From Bryobacterales bacterium (GTDB taxonomy: Bacteria; Acidobacteriota; Terriglobia; Bryobacterales; Bryobacteraceae): a DNA stretch of 12,281 nt. Position numbers and translations under genes: made by a program. Below the pieces are notes generated by a model. That model did not search any database. It saw only the letters and a program-made list of their open reading frames with translations, and was not told the origin of the DNA. This document shows positions 1 through 6,034 of the stretch, in pieces (the stretch's first letter is position 1; each line of letters starts with the position of its first letter). The DNA lies in NCBI GenBank assembly GCA_030838885.1, contig JAUZEU010000666.1, positions 1 through 12,281 on the forward strand, written 5' to 3'.

Positions 1-4
1 CCAT
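1..4 (-). CDS. Start of a minus-strand gene running off the left edge
   Basis: Read on the minus strand, an ATG lies at 4-2, preceded by AAGGAG (plus positions 12-17) with a 7-base spacer, an almost ideal Shine-Dalgarno arrangement. Only the start codon and one more base lie inside the window, so nothing can be said about the product. It follows the hypothetical gene at 35-844 on the same strand by about 30 bases, so the two may be co-transcribed. The call rests on the ribosome binding site and spacing alone. Confidence 0.5.
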
Positions 5-11
5 CGCGAAA

Positions 12-17
12 CTCCTT
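12..17 (-). promoter_or_regulatory. Strong ribosome binding site for the gene leaving the left edge
   Basis: Minus-strand AAGGAG, 7 bases ahead of an ATG at 4-2. It is the best Shine-Dalgarno match noticed in the window. Confidence 0.55.
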
Positions 18-34
18 TTCGTGTGCTTGGCGGC

Positions 35-844
35 TCACGTATCGGAGTTTCCCCGATGGACTCCTGCAAATGTCAAACTCTTGCTGCCTCCCCGGCAGAG
101 CCGGGGGATCTCCCCTGTTGGTTTAGAAGCATAGATTGCTACGCCATGGAAATGGCCGCCGGGCGATTCGGAGCCGTACGCGCCGGATCGATACGCGTTC
201 GTACCACCAGGCGTGTGCACCACCTCGGGAGGGTAGGAGTCGTAGTTCACAGGACTTCTGGGTTCCACGACCTCAAAGTCCAGTTTGGCGTACCTCTTCT
301 CCAGTACCAAACGCTCGGGAGTTTGCGGGCGGGGATACTGAACGGCGACGTAACGGTCGGAATGCGTGACATAACCGAGGCCGCCGTCGGATACCTTCTT
401 CAGCTTCGCCTGCTTGATCGCCTCAATACGGGCGCGCACCTGAGAGACCAGTTCGTCCTTTTTGGAGGCCGGAAAATAGACGATCTGAGGGTTTTCCGGA
501 TCCGCGTCGACCAGCTTCAACTGAAACTCCGTCAGATTGTCGATCACGATCTCGGCGGGTTTGAACCGGGGTGAATGAGTTTTGAAACCGATTCCGTCAC
601 ATTGGATCGCCCCGCTCGTATATTCGTATGGCCGGTGAATGAGTAGCGCCCCCGCAATCGCGCGCTGCGGGCTGGCGGATGCCGCAGCCGGCGGCAGAAA
701 GCCGATTCTGCCTGATGTGGGACGGTAAACAGACGGCCCATTCCCGGCCACGCCTGCCGGCGACAGCGCCGCAGCGGGACGGTAAACCGGGGGTGCCGGT
801 ACCCGCGCGGGTACCGGGACGTAAATGAGAGGTTGCCCCGGCAT
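35..844 (-). CDS. Hypothetical protein, C-terminal and longest readable part of a frameshifted repeat protein
   Basis: I do not recognise a family. As read from the ATG at 844 the product is 269 residues. The first ~80 residues are Pro/Ala/Tyr-rich and contain repeat units starting SASPQRA. Residues ~85-215 look like a folded, charged domain (KPAEIVIDNLTEFQLKLVDA, then a Lys-rich helix and a Pro/Tyr-rich end) with GC-rich third codon positions, so this part is clearly coding. The ATG at 844 sits inside a repeat unit and the frame stays open upstream to about 1030, so the natural start is probably further up in another frame (see 913-1170). The last ~30 residues are read through a GC-rich hairpin element (88-108) and may not belong to the original protein. 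There is no clear signal peptide on this fragment. A gene with a strong ribosome binding site follows directly on the same strand. Confidence 0.55.
   Translation of the reverse strand: MPGQPLIYVPVPARVPAPPVYRPAAALSPAGVAGNGPSVYRPTSGRIGFLPPAAASASPQRAIAGALLIHRPYEYTSGAIQCDGIGFKTHSPRFKPAEIVIDNLTEFQLKLVDADPENPQIVYFPASKKDELVSQVRARIEAIKQAKLKKVSDGGLGYVTHSDRYVAVQYPRPQTPERLVLEKRYAKLDFEVVEPRSPVNYDSYPPEVVHTPGGTNAYRSGAYGSESPGGHFHGVAIYASKPTGEIPRLCRGGSKSLTFAGVHRGNSDT
88..108. repeat. GC-rich palindromic element (REP-like hairpin)
   Basis: CCCCGGC (90-96), loop AGA, GCCGGGG (100-106): a perfect 7-bp stem with a 3-base loop, next to further C/G runs (102-115). It lies inside the 3' end of the reading frame 35-844. 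No T-run follows on the minus strand, so it does not look like a simple intrinsic terminator. A repetitive extragenic palindrome is the likeliest reading, by inference. Confidence 0.5.
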
Positions 845-1113
845 CGCACGCTGAATACTGGCGGATGCCGCGCTTGCTGACTGACGGTACGCGGCGGGAT
901 TGTAAACCGGGGCGCGGCCACCGGTACGCGTGACAGCATATACAGGGGTGGTGCCCCACGCTTCGCACGCTGTACGCTGGCAGAGCCCATGCCCATGGAC
1001 AAGATGCCGATCCTCCTCACTGGCCGATGATCAACCGGTGCCCAATTTCCGGCCGAGCCTGGCAGCACAGTAAAGGGAGGCGCGGAGCCCGCACGCAGCA
1101 CCGCCTGAGCGCT
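611..1113 (-). repeat. Four degenerate coding repeats (SAS-x-QRA units)
   Basis: Units read on the minus strand begin at about 1113 (SAQAVLRA), 984 (SASVQRA), 865 (SASIQRA) and 679 (SASPQRA). Each continues with a Gly-Pro-Leu-Tyr type segment. Longer units add RVPAPPVYRPAA and then a GN..PVYRP...RIG stretch. Unit lengths vary (about 43, 40, 62 and 23 residues), so the repeats are old and have internal deletions. Confidence 0.6.
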
Positions 1114-1170
1114 CCCCTGTTGAATGCAGCCAGGTGCGGCTGGGCGAACCGGGAGCGGGAGGCTTTTCAT
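913..1170 (-). pseudogene. Out-of-frame N-terminal part of the repeat protein at 35-844
   Basis: The frame opening at the ATG at 1170 encodes MKSLPLPVRPAAPGC and then two copies of the repeat seen in the 35-844 gene (SAQAVLRAGSAPPF near 1113, SASVQRAKRGAPPLY near 984). Past the C run at 909-912 this frame becomes Arg/Pro-rich noise and stops at 544, while the neighbouring frame continues the repeat pattern. Aligning the two repeat copies from CAGCG to GGTTTAC gives 71 bases here against 72 in the next copy. The difference falls in the C run: four C at 909-912 against five C at the matching place near 789-793. One added C would join both frames into a protein of about 378 residues. This is a real frameshift or a homopolymer sequencing error. 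No good Shine-Dalgarno is seen before 1170. Confidence 0.5.
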
Positions 1171-1405
1171 ACGAAAGTCTGACTTTGATACATCACATCC
1201 AGGTTGCGTCAGCCAACGTAGTCATATAGGATACGCCGCGTTTCACCAGCGATTCCCGAATCGACGGCCAGACAGCAATGGCTCTTCCATCGCCAGCCAG
1301 CCTGTTTGAACGGAAAGGGCGTGACACTCGAGGCGATGTTGACGTCCATCGTCTGCGATAGTCTGCTGCGAGTCGCGGAGTGGTAACATCGCCGCGAGGT
1401 GAAAT
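1171..1405. other. Intergenic region between divergent genes, possible short coding remnant
   Basis: This is the promoter region for the DUF1080 gene and, on the other strand, for the repeat protein. The minus strand at about 1193-1290 reads RAIAVWPSIRESLVKRGV and ends in TGA at 1193-1195. It looks more protein-like than chance but has no start or recognisable family. It may be a remnant or coincidence. No clear promoter boxes, RNA or hairpin were seen. Confidence 0.3.
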
Positions 1406-2041
1406 ATGTACCGGCTGAGTTTGATTTTGTTGCTTGCCACCGGAGGCACGGCGTTCGCACAGGGCGAATGGATTTCGCTGTTTAACGGGAAGGATCTCAC
1501 CGGCTGGGAGATTGGAGGGAACCAGAGTAATTTCCAGGTCCGGAATGGTGCGATGGTCGCCAATGGCCCTGTCTCGCATGCGTTTTACGATGGACCCGTG
1601 AACAATCACGATTTCAAGAATTTTGAACTGATGGTCGACGTGATGGCCGCTCCGAACTCGAATGGAGGCATCTACTTTCATACGGAGTTCCAGCAAGGCG
1701 GTTTCCCTCGCAAGGGTTTCGAAGTGCAGGTGAACAACACGTATGAGCGGGATCCCGTCAAGAGCGGCAGCCTTTATCACGTGAAAGACGTGGGGGCGGA
1801 CGAGATCCGGGGAATCACGAAGGACAACGAGTGGTTCACCGAGCACATCATCGTGCAGGACAAGACTGTGACGATCAGGCTGAATGACAAAGAGGTCGTG
1901 AAGTGGACCCAGCCGGCGGACTGGAACGGAGGGCGCGAGGGACCCGGGCGCGTGCTCGGCCATGGCACGATCGCGCTGCAGGGGCATGATCCGAACAGCA
2001 CTGTCCATTACAAAAACATCCGGATCAGGGTGCTCCCGTAG
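1406..2041 (+). CDS. Secreted DUF1080 protein (3-keto-disaccharide hydrolase domain)
   Basis: This 211-residue protein has a signal peptide at residues 1-19 (MYRLSLILLLATGGTAFAQ, with an AxA-type cleavage site) and then one DUF1080/PF06439 domain filling the rest. Typical family features are WISLFNGKDLTGWE at the domain start, a central NGGIYFHT, KGFEVQVNN, the acidic/aromatic WFTEHIIVQDKTVTIRLND strands, and GTIALQGHDP near the end. The fold is a concanavalin-like beta-sandwich. Characterised members cleave 3-keto-glycosides after a dehydrogenase has oxidised C3. The length fits a single-domain member. The start is supported by GAGG at 1396-1399, six bases ahead of the ATG. No co-directional neighbour is close enough to form an operon. 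The family is sure, the substrate is unknown. Confidence 0.92.
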   Translation: MYRLSLILLLATGGTAFAQGEWISLFNGKDLTGWEIGGNQSNFQVRNGAMVANGPVSHAFYDGPVNNHDFKNFELMVDVMAAPNSNGGIYFHTEFQQGGFPRKGFEVQVNNTYERDPVKSGSLYHVKDVGADEIRGITKDNEWFTEHIIVQDKTVTIRLNDKEVVKWTQPADWNGGREGPGRVLGHGTIALQGHDPNSTVHYKNIRIRVLP

Positions 2042-2085
2042 CGCAAATGCGGGTAAGCAGGGCGGCAGACCCGACAGTAACGCCC

Positions 2086-2205
2086 TCAAGCCCGTCTTCG
2101 CCAACGAAGAATCCCAAAAGCTGCTAATCCGATCATTGTGAGTGCGGTGGAAGTCGGCTCCGGAACCGGCGCTTTGTAAGCAACCTGGACCCCGCTACCG
2201 GGGTG
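2086..2205 (-). pseudogene. 3' remnant of a PEP-CTERM sorted protein
   Basis: Read on the minus strand and ending in TGA at 2086-2088, the last ~35 codons encode VQVAYKAPVPEP, then a hydrophobic stretch (TALTMIGLAAFGIL) and RWRRRA. This is a textbook PEP-CTERM tail: Pro-Glu-Pro, a transmembrane helix and a basic cluster. Such tails send exported proteins to the exosortase system (EpsH/XrtA-type) in organisms making exopolysaccharide. Upstream the frame stays open only to 2289 and loses any protein-like character beyond about 2205, where plus-strand glycosyltransferase homology starts. The body of the protein is therefore missing. The frame is too short to appear as a normal gene. It is convergent with the DUF1080 gene. 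The motif call is secure, the exact breakpoint is not. Confidence 0.7.
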
Positions 2206-2996
2206 ATTGTTGGAGCAACGCTGTTCCATCCCGTGCGGAGAACCACAAATGACGGGGTGCTGCGCCTGGGATATGTTGGACGGATTTCACCCGAGAAGAG
2301 CGTCCGCTTCCTCAAAGAGCTGGAGAGGGCCTGAAAGCAGCAGGTGCGCCGCCCTTCCGGTTTCTCGTGATTGGCGACGGCAGCGAACGCGAGTGGCTGC
2401 TCCGCAATCTGAGCGCGGCCGATATCCCAGGCATCCACCGGGGAGAGGATCTCGCGCGTGACTATGCCAACATGGACGTCTTCACCTTTCCGTCACGTAC
2501 CGACACTTTCGGCAATGTGGTGCTCGAAGCCCTGGCGTCGGGTGTTCCGGCAGTGGTTACGGATGCGGGCGGCCCGAGGTTTATTGTCAACGACGGTGTG
2601 AGCGGCTTTGTGGCCCGAACCGGCGCTGAATTTGTCGAGCGCACGGCGCTGCTGCTCGGCGATGTGGCGCTGCGGTCGAAGATGGCACTCGCGGCACGGG
2701 AGCAGGCCTGTAAGGAATCCTGGGACGAGGTGTTCAGGTGGGTTTACCAGGGATACGACGTAGCCCTGGCTAATCGCAGCGTGAGCGACGTGCTGTTCAT
2801 GCCGCAGTATCAGGAGCCACTACGGATGCGCATTATCGAGAATATGTGCGACATTCTGCAGGACGATCCGAACCACGGCATGGGCTGGGTGCGCTGGAGC
2901 GACCGGGTTTTCTATCTCACCGACACTGGCGTGGTCAAATCGCTGAACGAACTGTGGGACGGCGGATTCCCCGGAATCGTCAATCAGTTTTCGTGA
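2197..2996 (+). pseudogene. Truncated, frameshifted GT4-type glycosyltransferase
   Basis: This is the C-terminal half of a GT-B fold, family 4-like glycosyltransferase. Before the shift the frame reads GATLFHPVRR, LRLGYVGRISPEKSVRFL and KELERA, then hits TGA at 2332-2334. One base more in the GGGCC run (about 2327-2331) restores LKAAGAPPFRFLVIGDGSE in the next frame, which stays open to TGA at 2994-2996. The donor-sugar motif is intact: YANMDVFTFPSRTDTFGNVV, then LEALASGVPAVVTDAGGP, including the E-x7-E-like FGNVVLEA segment. Full-length relatives are about 370-400 residues, so about 190 N-terminal residues (the acceptor domain) are missing, replaced by the PEP-CTERM remnant. From about residue SVSDVLF (2781 on) a 73-residue tail follows the usual family end. 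A 209-residue product could be made from GTG 2367, but it would lack half the active site. Confidence 0.75.
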
Positions 2997-3079
2997 GCCT
3001 GGTGAACCTGGTGAAGCACCGGCGGGTAAGATCCGCTCTGCGCGTCGCGCTCGACGACCGTCAGGAGTTCGTGCGGTGA
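2993..3079 (+). CDS. Possible 28-codon ORF overlapping the glycosyltransferase stop
   Basis: A GTG at 2993-2995 overlaps the TGA of the preceding frame (GTGA), the classic layout of translational coupling. The frame encodes VSLVNLVKHRRVRSALRVA and then DDRQEFVR before TGA at 3077. Codons are GC-rich in third position. It could be the beginning of a once longer downstream operon gene, now cut short, or a chance reading. No family is recognised. Confidence 0.25.
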   Translation: MSLVNLVKHRRVRSALRVALDDRQEFVR

Positions 3080-3097
3080 GCGGTGTTTTCCACTGAG

Positions 3098-3859
3098 CTA
3101 GAGGTAGTGAGGCACCATCTCGCGCCAGTAACGGGCGCGATGGGCCTCGCCCGGCCAGATGGCAAGCCGGTGCGGAATGTTCTGAGCAGCGAGCGAATGG
3201 CTCAACACGCGGTTGCTCTCATGAAACGGATCCTGTTCGCCGACTGCGAGGGTGATGTCCATGCGGCGCATGGGGTCGAGGAAGCAGGGGTCTCTCAGGT
3301 TGGGTAGAAAATGGTTTGGCGTGTTGAGGTAGACGTCCTGGTCGTAGTGTCCGCTGAACAGATCCGTGAACGGACCGAAGGGACGGGTAAGATCATATCG
3401 CCCGCTGAGCGCCACGATCTTGCAGAACAGTGAGGGATGGCGTAGCGCCAGGTTCATCGCGTGGTAAGCACCGATCCTGCAGCCGTGAACGATCAGCGAG
3501 GGTGCGCCATTTTCCGATCGCGTCGGGTTTTCCGACAGCATCTTTTCCGACAGCATCAGGGGAATCACTTCCTGGATGATGTAACGCTCGTACTGAAGGT
3601 GGCGATTCACGCGGGCCGGTGGAGGAGCGCAGTGGCAGTAAAGGCTCTCGGAGTCTACGCCATCCACGCAGAACAGCCGGATGTAACCGCCCTCGATGGA
3701 GTGACGGAGTGCGTCAACCAATCCCCAGTTCTCGTAATCATAGAAACGTCCTTCACGGGTGGGAAATACCAGGACCCCTGCGCCCCCGTGTCCGAATACC
3801 AGAAGTTCCATATCGCGGCTAAGATTAGGGCTGAACCACTTGTGGTATTGGCGTCTCAC
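3098..3859 (-). CDS. COG4947-type alpha/beta hydrolase (esterase superfamily) with nucleophile Ser replaced by Arg
   Basis: This is a cytoplasmic alpha/beta-hydrolase of about 253 residues, similar along its whole length to the COG4947 esterase-like family: YHKWFSPNLSRDMELLVFGH at the N-terminus, then VFPTREGRFYDYEN and CVDGVDSESLY, the nucleophile elbow, LRHP, DPMRRMDITLAVGEQDP and GEAHRARYW at the end. The elbow reads HGCRIGAYHA, so the GxSxG serine is Arg128 (codon AGG at 3478-3476). The acid (Asp210) and His240 remain. A 15-bp tandem duplication adds MLSEK/MLSEN around residues 102-111. The frame is open further upstream, but the only early start there is a TTG inside the preceding gene. 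GTG at 3859 (or 3865) places the start just before the conserved YHKW block. It lies 38 bases after the SGNH hydrolase gene and is probably co-transcribed with it. The true function of family members is not well defined. Confidence 0.82.
   Translation of the reverse strand: MRRQYHKWFSPNLSRDMELLVFGHGGAGVLVFPTREGRFYDYENWGLVDALRHSIEGGYIRLFCVDGVDSESLYCHCAPPPARVNRHLQYERYIIQEVIPLMLSEKMLSENPTRSENGAPSLIVHGCRIGAYHAMNLALRHPSLFCKIVALSGRYDLTRPFGPFTDLFSGHYDQDVYLNTPNHFLPNLRDPCFLDPMRRMDITLAVGEQDPFHESNRVLSHSLAAQNIPHRLAIWPGEAHRARYWREMVPHYL
3528..3557. repeat. Perfect 15-bp tandem duplication in the COG4947-type gene
   Basis: TTTTCCGACAGCATC occurs at 3528-3542 and again at 3543-3557 with no mismatch. It adds exactly five residues (MLSEK then MLSEN), so the frame is kept. 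The lack of any divergence points to a recent slip event. Confidence 0.9.
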
Positions 3860-3897
3860 TATCACTACCGTACGGAAACTTTGTTCCAGATTAAAGT

Positions 3898-4497
3898 TCA
3901 GTCCGTGAAGATTTGATTGCGATACGGTGCGAGAAGACGACCCCAAAGGCGGTAACCTTCCCGGTTCAGATGAAGACCGTCCTCGCGGAAAAACTCGCCT
4001 CGCGGTTTGCCTGAATCATCCAGCATGGCCGAGAACACGTCGACATAATAACCCGAGGGGATAGACTCGATTTCACGACGAACCAGATCGTTGAAGCAAC
4101 GGATGCGACCGACAATGGGATAGCGCGCCGGGCTGGGTTTTACTGACACAAAGCCGAACGGGATGGGTCCCAGAGAGACTGCGACCTTTTCCGCGAACGA
4201 ACGGAACCAGCCAAGAACCTGCTTCAAAGTGCGTCCGTCGCCGAGGTCATTGTCGCCGGCGTAAAGCAGCAGGGAGCGCGGGTTCTCGGGCGGCACCAGG
4301 CGCAGGAAAAAGTGATCGCAGGCTTCGAGGGTGGAACCGCCAAAGCCAAGGTTCAGGATGCCGGGGTTGAGATCCTCGGGGAGCGTTTCCCAGAGGCGGA
4401 TCGAGGAGCTTCCGTAGAACACCGGCGGCCGGTCTTTAGCTGCGCGGCAAGCTCGCGCGCTTTGCAGTGCACGAACTTCAGCCTCGTACCATTCCAT
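3898..4497 (-). CDS. SGNH/GDSL-type hydrolase
   Basis: This 199-residue protein has no signal peptide and is probably a cytoplasmic esterase or acyl hydrolase of the SGNH superfamily. All four blocks are visible: block I VFYGSSSIRLW (nucleophile most likely Ser31), block II LNLGFGGST (Gly53/54 oxyanion), block III YAGDNDL (Asn83 of the GxND motif) and block V DGLHLNREGY (Asp173 and His176). The length is normal for the stand-alone family. The start at 4497 is an ATG with a weak GGAAAA ahead of it. The COG4947-type gene follows 38 bases downstream on the same strand, so the two likely form a small operon. The divergent esterase gene at 4708 lies across a 210-base intergenic region. Fold and catalytic residues are clear. 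The substrate (acetylated sugar, lipid or other ester) cannot be told. Confidence 0.88.
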   Translation of the reverse strand: MEWYEAEVRALQSARACRAAKDRPPVFYGSSSIRLWETLPEDLNPGILNLGFGGSTLEACDHFFLRLVPPENPRSLLLYAGDNDLGDGRTLKQVLGWFRSFAEKVAVSLGPIPFGFVSVKPSPARYPIVGRIRCFNDLVRREIESIPSGYYVDVFSAMLDDSGKPRGEFFREDGLHLNREGYRLWGRLLAPYRNQIFTD

Positions 4498-4707
4498 GTT
4501 TTCCAGCGTACCGGATAGCCTCGCGAGGAAGACCTGCAGTTGGGCCCGTCACTTGATATTCACAGGGAGCGAAATGGCTATCAAGGCGAATTCCCGGGTA
4601 TCTCCACGCATCTGAAGATGCGTTTCGACTGTTGTGATAACGTCGGTGATAATTCCCCGAACCTGAGTTGGGAATTCGCAGCAGTAAAACACAAAGAGGA
4701 CTCCTTC
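4498..4707. promoter_or_regulatory. Divergent intergenic region with leader shared by both esterase paralogs
   Basis: No gene is seen here. At 4636-4658 there is a block starting GATAACGTCGGTGATAATTC that recurs with few changes at 7078-7101, ahead of the second esterase (GATAAGATCGGTGATGATTT). The two blocks lie 49 and 25 bases from their start codons. It may be a shared promoter or operator, or simply the edge of the duplicated segment. The plus-strand frame of the first esterase is open through this region, but the signal peptide begins at 4708. Confidence 0.45.
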
Positions 4708-5865
4708 ATGTTCCGCCTTCTCAGTATCGCTTTCGTGATCAGCTTTATGACCGGCTCAGTTCCGGCGATGGCCCAGGCTCCGGCTCCGGTTCCCGCTCCG
4801 GGCGCAGCCGCACGACCAGCGCGCCCTACGCCGCCGACCCGCGATCCCCATACTCCCGGTTATGTCACGGCGAAAGAGTTACCTGACGGTGCGAACGCGC
4901 CGGTCAAAGAGGACGGAAACTTCATCCTCGGCCCCACGCACAATCCCGCGCCGGAGATGACGGTGCAGGAAGGCGTGCCGCAGGGAACGGTCTACGAGTT
5001 CACCATGGCCTCGACCGACAGCAAGATTTACCCCGGCATCGCGCGTGAGGCCGGCACAATGGGAACGGCAGACCCTAACGACCCCGCAAAAATGGTGGTC
5101 ACCACCAGCCACCCCGCTTCTTACACTCGCCGGGTGGCGGTTTATGTGCCCAAACAATACGTGCCGGGCACGGTTGCGCCGTTCATCGTCGGGGCGGATG
5201 GGCCGGACCGGGCTTTGTTCACAGCCCTGGACAATCTGATTGCACAGAAGCGGGTGCCGGTGATGATTGCTATCTCGATAGGGAATGGCTCGGGCGACGC
5301 GCAGGGGAGCGAGCGCGGCCTGGAGTACGACACCATGTCAGGGCTGTATGCGGAGTTCGTCGAGAAAGAAGTGCTGCCTCTGGTGGAGAAGCAGGCAAGC
5401 GTAAGACTGACCAAAGATCCCGAGGGGCGGGCGACGATGGGCGGGAGTTCCGGCGGGTCGGCGGCGTTTATTATGGCGTGGTATCACCCGGAACTGTATC
5501 ACCGCGTTCTTACGTATTCAGGGACGTATGTGAACCAGCAGTGGCCGTCGAGCCCTGAGAACCCTCATGGCGCGTGGGCGTTCCATGAAAAGCTCATCCC
5601 GAACAGCGCGGCCAAGCCGCTGCGGATCTGGATGGAGGTCGGCGACAGGGATAATTACAATCCGAATGTTATGCGCGACAACATGCATGACTGGGTGCTC
5701 GCGAATGAGAATATGGCCAGGGTGCTGGCGGCTAAAGGCTATCATTATCAGTTTGTTTTTGCGCGAAATGCGGGGCATACGGACCGCGCGGTGAAGCAAC
5801 AGACTTTGCCTGAAGCTTTGGAGTATGTGTGGCAGGGGTATGGCGGGACGGGGTCTAAGAATTAA
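4708..5865 (+). CDS. Secreted Esterase-D/enterochelin-esterase-like hydrolase, paralog 1
   Basis: This 385-residue protein has a signal peptide at 1-23 (MFRLLSIAF...PAMAQ), a Pro/Ala-rich linker to ~48, an N-terminal beta-rich part with VPQGTVYEFTM, and an alpha/beta-hydrolase domain of the PF00756 type from about 140. The catalytic triad is visible: Ser248 in GGSSGG, Asp313 or Asp315 in VGDRDN, and His357 in NAGHTD. Relatives hydrolyse esters such as siderophore lactones, feruloyl or acetyl groups on plant sugars. The substrate here is unknown. An upstream in-frame ATG exists at 4540, but the start at 4708 is preferred because AGAGGA (4695-4700) lies seven bases ahead and the signal peptide begins here. 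A close paralog lies at 7127-8266, with a lactonase-like gene between them. Confidence 0.92.
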   Translation: MFRLLSIAFVISFMTGSVPAMAQAPAPVPAPGAAARPARPTPPTRDPHTPGYVTAKELPDGANAPVKEDGNFILGPTHNPAPEMTVQEGVPQGTVYEFTMASTDSKIYPGIAREAGTMGTADPNDPAKMVVTTSHPASYTRRVAVYVPKQYVPGTVAPFIVGADGPDRALFTALDNLIAQKRVPVMIAISIGNGSGDAQGSERGLEYDTMSGLYAEFVEKEVLPLVEKQASVRLTKDPEGRATMGGSSGGSAAFIMAWYHPELYHRVLTYSGTYVNQQWPSSPENPHGAWAFHEKLIPNSAAKPLRIWMEVGDRDNYNPNVMRDNMHDWVLANENMARVLAAKGYHYQFVFARNAGHTDRAVKQQTLPEALEYVWQGYGGTGSKN

Positions 5866-5880
5866 CTGGAGGGTTGCCTG

Positions 5881-6009
5881 GTTCCGAAGTGAGGCGGTCG
5901 AGTGAAGGTGTAAAGAAATCGCCGCCTTGTTCGTCACAGACCAGACGCGGCCGGGGGTCCGCGTGTCCCAGTTCAGCGGGTTCCCGAAGTGACACGGCCG
6001 AGTGTCCGC
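5881..6009. repeat. Cluster of three degenerate palindromic repeats
   Basis: Three related blocks sit about 50 bases apart: GAGGCGGTCGAGTGAAGG (5891-), GACGCGGCCGGGGGTCCGC (5944-) and GACACGGCCGAGTGTCCGC (5991-). The first and third share a longer direct repeat beginning GTTCCGAAGTGA (5881-5904 and 5980-6004). The middle one can fold: ACGCGG (5945-5950) with CCGCGT (5959-5964) and an 8-base loop. It resembles REP-type intergenic families, by inference. Confidence 0.6.
5935..5968. repeat. Palindromic element downstream of esterase paralog 1
   Basis: The block begins CACAGACCAGACGCGGCCG and ends TCCGCGTGTCC. It matches 8357-8389 downstream of paralog 2 with one substitution (ACC/AAC) and a short length change in the loop. 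It has a 6-bp stem. There is no T-run, so an intrinsic terminator is not supported. Confidence 0.65.
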
Positions 6010-6034
6010 TGAGACTGCAATATACAATCTGTTC

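Noticed and set aside
1193..2104. 303-residue minus-strand open frame
   Set aside because: Antisense to the DUF1080 gene, which has a signal peptide, ribosome binding site and clear family motifs. Composition of the antisense frame is not convincing, apart from a short stretch beyond the gene at 1193-1290.
3098..3946. Longer start for the COG4947-type hydrolase at 3946
   Set aside because: That codon is TTG and lies inside the SGNH hydrolase gene without a ribosome binding site. The conserved region begins after the GTG at 3859.
5881..6009. Repeats about 50 bases apart, tested as a CRISPR array
   Set aside because: Only three degenerate units with unequal spacing, no cas genes, and each unit is a GC-rich palindrome typical of intergenic repeat families.
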